Source: Paracrocinitomix sp040880585
GTDB taxonomy: Bacteria > Bacteroidota > Bacteroidia > Flavobacteriales_D > Crocinitomicaceae
NCBI GenBank assembly: GCA_040880585.1
Contig: JBBDID010000003.1
Location: 130,400 to 194,399, forward strand
Direction of reading: 5' to 3'
Length of the DNA stretch: 64,000 nt
Below the pieces are notes generated by a model, which saw only the letters and a program-made list of their open reading frames with translations, was not told the DNA's origin and did no database searches. Position 1 is the first letter of the stretch. Each line of letters begins with the position of its first letter. The translations under genes were made by a program, and so were the position numbers. This document shows, piece after piece, positions 1-8,762 of the stretch.

Positions 1-1698
1 AGGAGATTCAGTTGCGGCAAAAATGGTGCAGTAATACTCCACTCCTGTATTGTCTTTTGTGATCGGACCACCTGACGGCCCCAGTTTTGTGGGGTCATTT
101 TTCGTTAAATCAGGACTGATCACTTTCCAACTTTCGCCTTCATCTATGGATACATGAAGGTGATTGGAAGCCGCATATAATTTATTTGGATCGTGAGGCG
201 AGAAAAATACAGGGAAATTCCATTGAAATCTGTATTTCATACCTTCAGCTCCATATCCAATCGGATTATCAGGCCAGACGTTGATAGACCTGCTTTGATT
301 GGTAAGGTGATTTTTTCTTGTCAGAAAACCGCCATAAGACCCGCCATAAACGATTTCATTGTCTTTTGGATCCGGCGCGATATGTGCGCTTTCTCCCCCT
401 GCTGTACTTTCCCAATCTTCCCGGTTGATCAATCCTCTGTCTACCCGGTTTCTTATGCGAACGGTAGAGTTGTCTTGCTGAGCGCCGTAAATGCGATAAG
501 GAAATGAGTTGTCAGTTGTTACCCTGTAAAATTGTGCAGTTGGTTGATTGTGATAAGTTGACCAGTTTTCACCTCCATCATACGAAACTTGTGCTCCTCC
601 GTCGTCTGCTATAATCATTCGTTTTGAATCTTCAGGAGCAATCCATAAATCATGGTGGTCACCGTGCGGAGCATTATGCGATTTAAAAGTTTTCCCCCCA
701 TCTACAGATTTATGGTAGGATACATTCATAACATAAACCGTATTTTCATCTTTCGGATCTGCATAAATGCGGGAATAGTACCAGGCTCGTTGACGTAAGC
801 TGCGATCACTATTTGTCTGTTCCCATGTCTCTCCTCCGTCATCTGAACGGTAAACTCCACCTTTTTCTGTTTCGACAATTGTCCAAACTCTATTTGGTTT
901 TACGGGGCTTACGGCAATACCGATAATCCCTAAAGTGCCTTCGGGAAATCCTTCGTTTTTCGAAATTTCTTTCCATGTTTTACCGGCATCCATGGTTTTC
1001 CAAAGGGCAGAACCTTCACCACCGCTTGAAAAGTCATAAGGCGATCGTTTGACGTTCCATGTACTTGCATACAAAATATTGGGATCTTCAGGATCCATAA
1101 TTAAATCCACAGCTCCTGCATTTTCATTGCTGAAAAGTACACGCTCCCAATTTGCGCCTCCGTCAACACTTTTGTAAACTCCTCTTTCTTGTGTTGGCTT
1201 GTACAAATCGCCTAAAACTGCTGCGTAAACGATATCCGGATTGGTAGGATGTATTCGCATTCTTGGGATATGTCGTGATTTTTTTAAGCCGATTTCTTTC
1301 CAACTTCTACCGCCATCTGTAGATTTGTAAGCACCGTACCCATAGCTAACATTTCCTCTTACGGTTACTTCACCACCCCCAACATAGATAACGTTATTAT
1401 GTGATTCGCTGACAGCAACAGAACCGATTGACCCTCCGAAATAACCATCTGAAATATTTTCCCAGCTTTGTCCTCCGTTTTCAGTTTTCCAGACGCCACC
1501 GCCGGTTGTTCCCATATAAAATAAACGTGGCTTGTCTTTAACTCCGGTAACTGCAGCTGAACGTCCTCCCCTGAACGGGCCAATACATCTCCATTTTAGT
1601 CCATTTTCAATGATTTCGTAAGACCGGGATGTATTTTCGTCCTGAGAAAATGAAACAGTTGAAATAATTAACAAGGAAAAAAGGTAAATCGCTTTCAT
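1..1698 (-). CDS. BNR/sortilin-like (VPS10-type) repeat exoprotein, 5' part only
   Basis: The minus-strand frame is open from an ATG at 1696-1698 to the left edge of the window, giving 566 N-terminal residues of a longer protein. Homologues of this beta-propeller group are usually about 1000 residues. The N-terminus (MKAIYLFSLLIISTVSFSQ) is a signal peptide, so the protein is exported. The body carries many Asp-box motifs of the S/T-x-D-x-G-x-x-W type, for example STDGGRSW, KSVDGGANW, RSDDGGETW and SYDGGENW, which mark BNR propeller blades. The early stretch WRCIGPFRGGRSAAVTG is typical of Bacteroidota proteins annotated as glycosyl hydrolase or WD40/YVTN/BNR-like. Substrate and activity cannot be read from the sequence; sialidase or photosystem-stability names given to such proteins are not supported here. 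Confidence 0.85.
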   Translation of the reverse strand, partial: MKAIYLFSLLIISTVSFSQDENTSRSYEIIENGLKWRCIGPFRGGRSAAVTGVKDKPRLFYMGTTGGGVWKTENGGQSWENISDGYFGGSIGSVAVSESHNNVIYVGGGEVTVRGNVSYGYGAYKSTDGGRSWKEIGLKKSRHIPRMRIHPTNPDIVYAAVLGDLYKPTQERGVYKSVDGGANWERVLFSNENAGAVDLIMDPEDPNILYASTWNVKRSPYDFSSGGEGSALWKTMDAGKTWKEISKNEGFPEGTLGIIGIAVSPVKPNRVWTIVETEKGGVYRSDDGGETWEQTNSDRSLRQRAWYYSRIYADPKDENTVYVMNVSYHKSVDGGKTFKSHNAPHGDHHDLWIAPEDSKRMIIADDGGAQVSYDGGENWSTYHNQPTAQFYRVTTDNSFPYRIYGAQQDNSTVRIRNRVDRGLINREDWESTAGGESAHIAPDPKDNEIVYGGSYGGFLTRKNHLTNQSRSINVWPDNPIGYGAEGMKYRFQWNFPVFFSPHDPNKLYAASNHLHVSIDEGESWKVISPDLTKNDPTKLGPSGGPITKDNTGVEYYCTIFAATESP

Positions 1699-1896
1699 AA
1701 TAATAAGGTGTAAGTCCTTAAATGTAGCAATTATAGTTTTTTAGGAGGAGAAGAAATGACCAATCCAATCAATACAAGGTTAAAAGGTTTTTTTTGAGCA
1801 TTAAAATGAGAATTCAATGTCGTATCAAGTGGATTTTATAGAATATCTCCTAAAAAAGATCACGATTACTTACTGTTATCTTTTCGGAGAATAGCA

Positions 1897-1995
1897 TTAA
1901 TCAATTGATGATAAAAACTTTTTGACAAAGAGAAAGATAGATACACAAATGATTCCTGCTACGAGGCTTAAAATTAAAATAGTAGTAATGGACAT
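1897..1995 (-). CDS. possible 32-residue single-span membrane peptide
   Basis: A short minus-strand frame starts at ATG 1993-1995 and ends at TAA 1897-1899. It encodes about 22 strongly hydrophobic residues followed by a lysine-containing tail (FVKKFLSSID), the shape of a tiny inner-membrane protein. It lies alone in an 800-base intergenic region upstream of the BNR gene. No family is recognised and no clear promoter was seen, so this may be a chance frame. Confidence 0.3.
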   Translation of the reverse strand: MSITTILILSLVAGIICVSIFLFVKKFLSSID

Positions 1996-2162
1996 GGCGA
2001 AAATTTTTTAAAGGTGTTTTGAATAATTCCCATATCCACAAGAAATGCAAAAAAAGAAGAGCAATAAAAAAAAATACCTAACATCATTAATGGTGGTTAA
2101 GGGGGTGTCTTAGTCAAACGGAGAGAAATTCTTTTTATTATCTCACCAGCTTAAAAAAATAT

Positions 2163-2482
2163 GATTCTCCGCAATGATACCACCATTTAGTTTAACCGCC
2201 ATTATTCCCATTATTCATCATTCTTGTACACTATACCGTTTTGGCGGTTAATAAGGGTGCTTTGGCTGCTCTCAGCATAAATGATTGAGGCGTTTGGGTA
2301 AGTATAAGGCACGAGCGTGACGCTCGCGCCAACGTAGGTTGTGCTGATTTTCACAAGTTCTGCCCTATAGAAAGTGGATAGCCACTATAGTAAATTCTTT
2401 AGCAAAAGTTGGCGGAGCATCCAAAAAAAAAACAGTGTTTAAGCTGATTTTTTTTCAATCACTGGTATCATTGCGGAGAATC
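2163..2482. mobile_element. MITE-like element, copy 1 (IS1595-type ends)
   Basis: The left end GATTCTCCGCAATGATACCA (2163-2182) is the exact inverse of the right end TGGTATCATTGCGGAGAATC (2463-2482), enclosing about 280 bases with no credible gene. The interior has a strong hairpin near 2310 (CGAGCGT/ACGCTCG) and a shared segment, GTGCTGATTTTCACAAGTTC, seen in the other copies. The same end begins the transposase-bearing element at 63810, so this is probably its non-autonomous derivative. A clean target duplication could not be defined. Confidence 0.85.
2192..2251. repeat. small palindromic element with TTAACCGCC ends, nested in MITE copy 1
   Basis: The segment begins TTAACCGCC and ends GGCGGTTAA, an inverted pair. 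A related copy lies at 53770-53821, sharing CATTATTCAT, TTGTACAC and GTTTTGGCGGTTAA. Its position inside the MITE suggests an independent small mobile or palindromic repeat. Confidence 0.7.
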
Positions 2483-2512
2483 GTATAAAAAAGATGTTGA
2501 TTTAATTTTTAG

Positions 2513-2526
2513 CAATCACCACACTA
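2513..2526. repeat. solo end of a second small element (CAATCACCACACTA)
   Basis: This 14-bp sequence equals the right end of the inverted-repeat element at 33517-33680. Here it overlaps the 3' end of gmhA: the last codons (LVW) and the TGA stop at 2516-2518 lie in it. No matching left end was found nearby. Confidence 0.6.
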
Positions 2527-3094
2527 GCTGTTGTTCTATATAATCGATCAAAGCATGGATGATTTTGATGTGAATCTCCTGAACACGATCAGCCCATTCA
2601 CTTTCAGGGCATCTGATTTCAATATCTACCAAATCTGCCAGTTTCCCGCCGGTTTTGCCACTTAAACCAACCACAAACATCCCTTTTTCTTTAGCAGCTT
2701 CTATTGCCTTTATAATATTTATTGAATTTCCTGAAGTAGATATCGCCAGAAGTACATCTCCTTTTTTTCCAAGGCTTTCAATGTAGCGTGAAAAAATGTA
2801 GTCGTAACCATAATCGTTAGCAATACAGCTAATATGTGCAGGATCTGAAATGGCAACAGCCGGAAGCGGTTTTCGGTTTTCTCTGAACCTTCCGGTCATC
2901 TCTTCTGCAAAATGCATAGCATCACTCATTGATCCGCCATTTCCGCAAGAAATTATTTTACCACCCTCCCGGATAGTTTTAATCATTTGCCCGGCAGCTT
3001 GCTCAATCTTTAAAAAATTATCTTCCTTTTCTATGAATTTTTCAAGTACTTCCCGGGCTTCTAAAAAATGGCGCGCTATTTGTTTATCACTCAT
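2516..3094 (-). CDS. gmhA: D-sedoheptulose 7-phosphate isomerase
   Basis: A cytoplasmic SIS-domain isomerase that converts sedoheptulose 7-phosphate to D-glycero-D-manno-heptose 7-phosphate, the first step to the heptose of LPS core or glycoproteins. At 192 residues it matches the length of the E. coli enzyme. The phosphate loop CGNGGS (50-55) is present, as are H61 and E65 in DAMHFAEEM and Q172 and H180 in VQEIHIKIIH, the metal and catalytic positions of GmhA. STSGNS (120-125) is the second sugar-phosphate loop. The last residues and the stop codon fall in an interspersed repeat end, so the natural C-terminus may have been altered slightly. The gene stands alone, with no hldE-type gene beside it. 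Confidence 0.95.
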   Translation of the reverse strand: MSDKQIARHFLEAREVLEKFIEKEDNFLKIEQAAGQMIKTIREGGKIISCGNGGSMSDAMHFAEEMTGRFRENRKPLPAVAISDPAHISCIANDYGYDYIFSRYIESLGKKGDVLLAISTSGNSINIIKAIEAAKEKGMFVVGLSGKTGGKLADLVDIEIRCPESEWADRVQEIHIKIIHALIDYIEQQLVW

Positions 3095-3206
3095 TTGAAT
3101 AATTAAATTTTACCAAAAGTAACAAATTTGTACTCGGAAATATCTATCAAAGTTAGAAAGTTCTATTATATTTGGAGGATTCAAAATGGGTACCAAAAAC
3201 TAATTT

Positions 3207-3626
3207 ATGAAGAAAACAGTATTACTCGTATTCTTTTCATTCCTATTCACAGGCGCATTTTCACAAGGTTGCCTTAGTGCATGGAAAGAAGCATTCAAAA
3301 AAAGAGGTGCGTACTCAGTGACAGATGATATGCATAGAAAAGTATATATCCATTTTGAAGATGGAGAAGATTCTTATTGTGTAGCCGGTAAGGTTAGAGT
3401 GGAAGGCGGAAAAGTAGTTTCGGTTTTTTTACAGTATGAAGACGGGACGTATGAACTGATGGATATGAAAATCACAAATAAGAGTGGTCAAAGTGCAGGG
3501 ATCATAGATGGGGTTTCAGAAGAGATCATTAATGAAAAAGGAGAACACTTTTACGTGATTTTTGTGGAGAAACTAAAACCTAAAAAGAAAGAATATAAAA
3601 CAGTTGGCGGCCCGGGAGATATTTGA
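3207..3626 (+). CDS. secreted protein of unknown function
   Basis: A 139-residue protein with a clear signal peptide (cleavage likely after GAFSQ) and a small beta-rich body ending in a lysine-rich stretch and a Gly-Pro-Gly tail. It contains two cysteines after the signal (GCLSAW and DSYCVAG), possibly a periplasmic disulfide. I do not recognise the family. It precedes two WG-repeat protein genes on the same strand but is separated from them by a likely terminator. Confidence 0.7.
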   Translation: MKKTVLLVFFSFLFTGAFSQGCLSAWKEAFKKRGAYSVTDDMHRKVYIHFEDGEDSYCVAGKVRVEGGKVVSVFLQYEDGTYELMDMKITNKSGQSAGIIDGVSEEIINEKGEHFYVIFVEKLKPKKKEYKTVGGPGDI

Positions 3627-3660
3627 CCCTTTGCTGTTTGATGATATAATTCATTCATGT

Positions 3661-3697
3661 AAGCCCTTATCTGCTTTATGTAGATGGGGTTTTTTTG
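3661..3697 (+). terminator. rho-independent terminator after the secreted-protein gene
   Basis: AAGCCCTTATCTGC, a short TTTAT loop, and GTAGATGGGGTT form an imperfect stem followed by seven T residues, 35 bases downstream of the stop codon. Confidence 0.5.
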
Positions 3698-3718
3698 TCA
3701 AATAAATAGTAGAAGAAG

Positions 3719-4678
3719 ATGGTAAAAAAAATGGAGAAAAACAGATTGGTAATCGGAGTTGTAGTTCTGTTATTGAGTTATTCGGTTAGCGCTCAAGAAC
3801 CATTTAAAAAAGAGGGGAAATGGGGGGTTAGTGAATACGGAAGTGAAGAGGATAGTATTATTGTGCCTGCTGAGTATGATGCTGTTGAAATTCACTACTC
3901 TTCTGTAGGTAAAAATCTGTATACCGGAGAAAAAAATGGAGAATGGAAAGTTATCAGTAAAAACAGGTTGCTTAGCCAGCAAAGCTATGAGAAAATTGTC
4001 CTCCCTGATTTTGAAGATCGTTATGCATATTGTTATCGGGATGAGTATATCGATATTGTAGATTTGAAAGAACAGGATTTTTTAGTGAGAGGTGTTCAGG
4101 CAGACGCTATTGTAGATGGATCTTATCAATTAAATACGGCTGAAAATGTATTGCTGATTGCAAGAGGAAAAAATTATGGATTAATTGATACGAAAGAGAA
4201 AAAATTAATACTTAAAGCTGAATATGAATCGGTCATTAGCAATGAACCTTTCACAGAGGAGCTTGCATTTTTAGTAGTTAAAAGCGGCATAAATTATGTG
4301 CTGAATCGCAGTGGGGAAGTTGCTTTTGAAATTGAGGTTCCTCAAAATCTTACCAAAGTAGAAACTGTTTTGGAAATTGAAAACTGTTACACTTTGTACG
4401 TCGCAGGAAAAAAAGGAGGTCATGGGTTTTATGATTCGGACAATGAATGGCTGATTCCACCTGTTTATATGAGCGTAGAGCCTATGGAATTTGTGTCAGA
4501 GGTGATTGTGGTGAAGGATAAAAAAGGGTACGGATTGTATTTTGAGGGCAAGCAATTACTGGATTGCAAATATGATTCCATCTCTAAAAGTGACAAAAGA
4601 GGATATTTGGCTGTGGTCAAGCAAAAAGAGGAAGAATTTTATTTAAATCCTGAAGGAAAATTAGTCACCCTGGAGTAA
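3719..4678 (+). CDS. WG-repeat protein, exported
   Basis: A 319-residue protein with an N-terminal signal (VVVLLLSYSVSAQ). The body is a series of WG-type beta units: repeated G-K/E-W/Y-G-L/V steps such as EGKWGVSE, GKNYGLID, KKGGHGFYD and KKGYGLYFEG, each followed by a P-x-Y/K-Y-D/E motif such as PAEYDAVE or CKYDSIS. WG repeats are common in Bacteroidota and are usually of unknown role. A second ATG at 3731 (MEKNRL) gives a more typical signal peptide and may be the true start. It is followed 37 bases later by a related gene. Confidence 0.75.
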   Translation: MVKKMEKNRLVIGVVVLLLSYSVSAQEPFKKEGKWGVSEYGSEEDSIIVPAEYDAVEIHYSSVGKNLYTGEKNGEWKVISKNRLLSQQSYEKIVLPDFEDRYAYCYRDEYIDIVDLKEQDFLVRGVQADAIVDGSYQLNTAENVLLIARGKNYGLIDTKEKKLILKAEYESVISNEPFTEELAFLVVKSGINYVLNRSGEVAFEIEVPQNLTKVETVLEIENCYTLYVAGKKGGHGFYDSDNEWLIPPVYMSVEPMEFVSEVIVVKDKKGYGLYFEGKQLLDCKYDSISKSDKRGYLAVVKQKEEEFYLNPEGKLVTLE

Positions 4679-4715
4679 ATATCCTTTCAGGTATAATTTT
4701 TGTAATGTTTAAACC

Positions 4716-5630
4716 ATGCATCTTCTCAAGGTATTTGGTTTTTTAGTTGTTTGCAATTCTTTTCAACTCTTTGGTCAGCAAATAACAGAGCAAGGGGCTT
4801 ATTATGGAGTGACCTATGAGAATGGCCCCACTTATGCTGCAATTTTTGATCGTGTGGTCATCAAAGGCTTCTTTGTTTACGGTAAAAAAGAGGGGGTTTA
4901 CTACAATTTATCCAGACAGGTAGCCAACAGTCATAAGGCATATAAAAAATTTACATTTGATTTATTGGATCGATTACTGGTAGTAGGAGAAACGGTAGAC
5001 GGAAAGATGGATTTGATGGATGAAACCGGACAGTATTATTATATGCAGAAAGGCAATTACAGTGCTGTGCGAGCAGGAAAGAAGCGAATAACCTACGCCA
5101 ACGATAAGCTGTTGCTGCTAAAATCCGGTCAAAAATTGGGCGTGTATGATTGGGAAAAAAAAGAAGAAATTGTTCCGCCAATCTATGATAAACTAAAGGT
5201 ACATGAAAGCTGCGAGGCTGGAGATTATTTTATCTTCACGCAGTTGGATGGTTTGAATGAGGCGCGAACCAATAAAGGAAAGGTAGAGCTGTCATTTTCA
5301 TCTGCCGTTGTAGATGATATATACCCTTCGCCGGATTGTAGGGGATATATGTTGAAAAAAGGTACGAAAATGGGATATTGTTACCAAATCTCAAAAGATA
5401 AGTTTTTCCTGATCAAACCGCGCTATGATGAGATTCTTTTTCCTTCTGATGATCCCGATATTATTTTTGTTGTGAATCGCGGAAAATATGGACTTTACTA
5501 TAAGTTTATCAGCTATCTGAAATGTCGCTATGATAAGATTGAATTGATGGATCATGATTATATCCTGGCAAAACTGACTAGAAAGGGTCGAACTCGCCAT
5601 TTGCATCAAAACGGAAAAATCATTGATTAA
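4716..5630 (+). CDS. WG-repeat protein, exported, paralogue of the preceding gene
   Basis: A 304-residue protein with a signal peptide (VCNSFQLFGQ) and WG-like units such as EQGAYYGVTY, GQKLGVYDW, KMGYCYQIS and RGKYGLYYK followed by PPIYDKLK, PRYDEILF or CRYDKIEL. Order, spacing and signal resemble the upstream gene, so the two probably arose by duplication and are co-transcribed. The 3' end overlaps the end of the convergent minus-strand gene by four bases. Confidence 0.75.
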   Translation: MHLLKVFGFLVVCNSFQLFGQQITEQGAYYGVTYENGPTYAAIFDRVVIKGFFVYGKKEGVYYNLSRQVANSHKAYKKFTFDLLDRLLVVGETVDGKMDLMDETGQYYYMQKGNYSAVRAGKKRITYANDKLLLLKSGQKLGVYDWEKKEEIVPPIYDKLKVHESCEAGDYFIFTQLDGLNEARTNKGKVELSFSSAVVDDIYPSPDCRGYMLKKGTKMGYCYQISKDKFFLIKPRYDEILFPSDDPDIIFVVNRGKYGLYYKFISYLKCRYDKIELMDHDYILAKLTRKGRTRHLHQNGKIID

Positions 5631-6661
5631 TCGGGATGATAAAGCACGTCCATATAGATCGGTAAATGATCTGAATATCCTCCATGATACTTGAAACCAA
5701 TATAGGTGCGGTAGGTGCGCTTTCCAATACCGTCCTTTTCCTGTTCTAACAAATAGTCGGCAGTAAAAATATCTGCGCGATCCATGGGTGAAAGAAAACC
5801 CGAACTACCGGTAATCAAAGCCGGATTGACAATGAACTGATCAAGAATACCCCATTCATGCTGGTATTTATGGGTGCCTTTTTTAAATTCGTATTGCCAA
5901 ATCAAATTCAGCAGATCACCCTCTTTCATAGCCGTTGTGTCTTTTTTAGCACGCAGTATTTTTTCCATACTGATGTCATCCGGATGATCGTTGAAATCCC
6001 CCATGGCAATTATTGCTGCATAAGGATTTACTGTGAGAATAGAATCGAATTGTGCCCGTAATACAGTAGCAGCCAGTTCTCTTTTAGGGGCTGAGATCAG
6101 TTGACCTCCGTATCTGGAAGGCCAATGATTCACAAATAAATGCAAGCTGTCATCACCGCTTATTCCTTTCACATATAAAATATCTCGAGTAGGTCGGCTG
6201 TCTTTACCAAAATCCAATACGATTGCCCGGTAGCTGATCAATTTGAAATATTCAGGCCGGTATAAAAGCCCCACATCTATTCCACGCATATCACCACTTT
6301 CCTGATGGACAATTTCGTAACCAAATTTTTTTAAAGGGGATGAGTAAACCAAATCTTTCAGCGATTGCAGATTTTCAATCTCACATAAACCAATTACAGC
6401 AGGAGGCTCCCATTCGCCCAATGCAATAGCCGTCTTTGCAATCTTGTTGATTTTATCATAATATCGGCTAAACGACCAATATCGCATGCCCTCTTTGGTG
6501 AATTCATCATCTTGTTTTAGTGAATCATTAGAAGGATGGAAAAGATTTTCTACATTATAAAACATGATGCGAATCCCATCCCCCGTTTCCTGAGGATTTT
6601 GACTCCATGAAACAGAAAGGAAAAACCATCCTGCAACAAATAAAAAAACTGCTCTATTCAT
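5627..6661 (-). CDS. exported endonuclease/exonuclease/phosphatase-fold protein
   Basis: An EEP-superfamily (DNase I-like) phosphoesterase with a signal peptide. Hallmarks in order are FYNVENLF, the acidic IGLCEIEN, GDFNDHPDD with the catalytic Asp-Asn pair, and the C-terminal SDHLPIYM with the catalytic Asp-His. Such secreted Bacteroidota proteins are believed to cleave nucleic acid or phosphoesters outside the cytoplasm; the substrate is not evident. I chose the ATG at 6661, which overlaps the upstream SPFH gene's stop by eight bases and puts a basic residue before the hydrophobic core. Starts at 6664 or a GTG at 6673 are also in frame. It is translationally coupled to the SPFH gene. Confidence 0.85.
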   Translation of the reverse strand: MNRAVFLFVAGWFFLSVSWSQNPQETGDGIRIMFYNVENLFHPSNDSLKQDDEFTKEGMRYWSFSRYYDKINKIAKTAIALGEWEPPAVIGLCEIENLQSLKDLVYSSPLKKFGYEIVHQESGDMRGIDVGLLYRPEYFKLISYRAIVLDFGKDSRPTRDILYVKGISGDDSLHLFVNHWPSRYGGQLISAPKRELAATVLRAQFDSILTVNPYAAIIAMGDFNDHPDDISMEKILRAKKDTTAMKEGDLLNLIWQYEFKKGTHKYQHEWGILDQFIVNPALITGSSGFLSPMDRADIFTADYLLEQEKDGIGKRTYRTYIGFKYHGGYSDHLPIYMDVLYHPD

Positions 6662-7613
6662 CATCAGAATCACCCAGAGGCTGGCCTTTTGCCGCTTCGA
6701 TATTCTCTTTCAGTTTATGCCCTACTAATGTTCCGTTAATGATCTGTTGTTGAAAATCAGCCATAGCAGATGGTGTGTGAGGGATTAATACCGCACTGTT
6801 TTTACCATTCGATCCAATACTGTTGAGGGTATCAAAGTACTGCGTCATTAATACAAACTGCATGACCTCTTCATGGGTGATATTTTTGAGTGACTTTTGG
6901 AAATCTTCTACAGATTCCTTAAATCCCCTTACAATTTCTAAACGTTGTTGCGCAATACCTTCACCGGAAAGTCGCTTAGATTCTGCATCTGCCTCGGCGG
7001 CTTTTACCACGCGTATTTTTTGAGCTTCTGCTTCTTCCATGGTGGCTTCTTTGTCTCTTTTTGCGGCATTAATTCGGTTCATGGATGTTTTCACATGTTC
7101 ATCCGGATCAATATCTGTGATAAGGGCCTTCACAATCATGTATCCGTAATCATCCATAGAATCTGCCAGGTTTTGACGAACAGCAGAAGCAATGTCTTCT
7201 TTTTTTGCAAATACATCATCCAATTCCATTTTGGGAACTTCAGCCCGCACGTCATCAAAAATATAAGAAGCAATTTGGTGTTTGGTATTGTCTAAAGAGT
7301 AAAAAGCGTCATGTAATTTATCGTCCATCACTTTGTATTGCACAGAAACACGGAGATGAACAAATACATCATCTAACGTCTTCGTTTCAACATCTACATC
7401 AAGTTGAAGAACACGAAGATTCAATACACCTGCTTTACGGTCTACAAAAGGGATGATAAAACCCAAACCGGCAGAGGCCATTTTTTTAAATTTTCCAAGT
7501 CGCTGGATAACATAAACCGTTCGTTCATCTACAAGAATGATAGATTTAATTATGAGGAGTAAGACAAATGCTCCAACGATTACATAAGTGACAATCATAC
7601 TTTGATCAACCAT
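6654..7613 (-). CDS. SPFH/Band 7 (slipin-type) membrane protein
   Basis: A 319-residue SPFH protein: one N-terminal membrane anchor (about residues 6-26), then the Band 7 domain starting ILVDERTVYVIQRLGKFKK, with conserved GLGFIIPFVDR, followed by an alanine- and glutamate-rich coiled coil (about 185-235, EATMEEAEAQKIRVVKAAEADAES) and a short acidic C-terminus. Family members oligomerise into membrane microdomain scaffolds and can modulate proteases. No NfeD-type partner lies beside it; instead it is coupled to the exported EEP gene. Confidence 0.85.
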   Translation of the reverse strand: MVDQSMIVTYVIVGAFVLLLIIKSIILVDERTVYVIQRLGKFKKMASAGLGFIIPFVDRKAGVLNLRVLQLDVDVETKTLDDVFVHLRVSVQYKVMDDKLHDAFYSLDNTKHQIASYIFDDVRAEVPKMELDDVFAKKEDIASAVRQNLADSMDDYGYMIVKALITDIDPDEHVKTSMNRINAAKRDKEATMEEAEAQKIRVVKAAEADAESKRLSGEGIAQQRLEIVRGFKESVEDFQKSLKNITHEEVMQFVLMTQYFDTLNSIGSNGKNSAVLIPHTPSAMADFQQQIINGTLVGHKLKENIEAAKGQPLGDSDDE

Positions 7614-7697
7614 AGGGAAGGGAATTAATATTTATAATAAAAAAGAACAATAAACCTAAAGGTAGCATTTTTTTTCTTTCAATGATATAGATGATAC

Positions 7698-7882
7698 GAT
7701 TCTCCGCAATGATACCAGTGATGGCTAAAAAATCAGTTTTAAATACTATTTTTTGGCTGCCTCACCACTGTCGCTAAAGAATTTTCTATAGTGGCTATAC
7801 CCACTTTCTACGTGTAAAACTTGTGAAAATCAGCACAACTAACAAGTATTAAAAATAAATAGTGGTATCATTGCGGAGAATC
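7698..7882. mobile_element. MITE-like element, copy 2
   Basis: GATTCTCCGCAATGATACCA at 7698-7717 and TGGTATCATTGCGGAGAATC at 7863-7882 are inverse ends of a 185-bp element in the 367-bp gap between divergent genes. The interior matches copy 1 in the reverse orientation, including GCTAAAGAATTTTCTATAGT and GTGAAAATCAGCACAAC. No gene is present inside. Confidence 0.85.
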
Positions 7883-7980
7883 ATTAGAGATTATATTTTT
7901 TAGATATAAAAAGGAGTGTATATTTACTATCTCATTTTTTTTCAGTACTTTGAACTTTATTCTTTAAATACAACAGAATT

Positions 7981-8736
7981 ATGTTTGATTTTATTCTAGG
8001 TTTATCACCGGGGCTTTTAGTAGCTGGATTGATCATTACTTTTATTGCACTTGTTTCGCAAATGTCATTATATGCTAAGGCGGGACAGCCCGCTATAGCG
8101 GCATTGGTACCGGTGTGGAACGTGATCGTATTTTGTAAAGTAGTTGGAAGACCCCCTAAACATTCGCTATTTATTATCATCCCGGGATTGGTGATGTTAG
8201 GCGCTGTAATTGCTTACTGGCCTCAAATAAATGGCTTGTTTCCGGTATACGGACCGGAGGGCGAACTATTACCCGGGCCAACGGCATGGAGTGATGTGAC
8301 AATACCTTTTGCAATTATGGGTGCCGCTGCGATTCCAATGATCTGGATAGGGGTGCTAATGTTTATTGAAGTTTGTGATAGCTTTGGTAAGCATAAAACT
8401 ATTGATAAAGTTTTATGTGTTCTTTTTAATGGAATTTATATCCTTTTTGTTTTAGGAATATCTGATGCAGAATACGAAGCACCTTGGTATGCAAAGAAAA
8501 AAGGTTGGGAATACAAAATACCAGATCCTAATCATAAGGGGCAAAAGATTATCGTTGCTGCAGGAAAACCAATAGAAGGGTCTGCTAAAAGCCACAAAAA
8601 AAGTATGCAGGGAGTGGTGAAAGACGAAGGAAATACTTCAAAAGATACTACATCAACAACTAAAACTAAAAGTCCTAAAAAAGGAGAGTCTCAGTTTGTG
8701 AAGGAAATGGTAGAGAAGTACAAAAAGAAGTCTTGA
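7981..8736 (+). CDS. DUF5684-type membrane protein
   Basis: A 251-residue membrane protein. The N-terminal segment (MSLYAKAGQPAIAALVPVWN, then VVGRPPKHSLFIIIPG) matches the DUF5684 module, which in Bacteroidota also precedes signal peptidase I catalytic domains. Four or so membrane segments lie between residues 8 and 165. The C-terminal 70 residues are lysine- and threonine-rich and soluble. No Ser-Lys signal-peptidase dyad is seen, so it is probably a stand-alone DUF5684 protein. Confidence 0.7.
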   Translation: MFDFILGLSPGLLVAGLIITFIALVSQMSLYAKAGQPAIAALVPVWNVIVFCKVVGRPPKHSLFIIIPGLVMLGAVIAYWPQINGLFPVYGPEGELLPGPTAWSDVTIPFAIMGAAAIPMIWIGVLMFIEVCDSFGKHKTIDKVLCVLFNGIYILFVLGISDAEYEAPWYAKKKGWEYKIPDPNHKGQKIIVAAGKPIEGSAKSHKKSMQGVVKDEGNTSKDTTSTTKTKSPKKGESQFVKEMVEKYKKKS

Positions 8737-8762
8737 TATGATGAAAATACAACTTCATTCAA

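Noticed and set aside
193..507. Plus-strand frame of 104 residues
   Set aside because: It is antisense to the BNR-repeat gene, whose frame is open over the same region with clear Asp-box motifs.
7981..8736. Signal peptidase I
   Set aside because: Only the DUF5684-type N-terminal module is present; the catalytic Ser-Lys motifs are missing.
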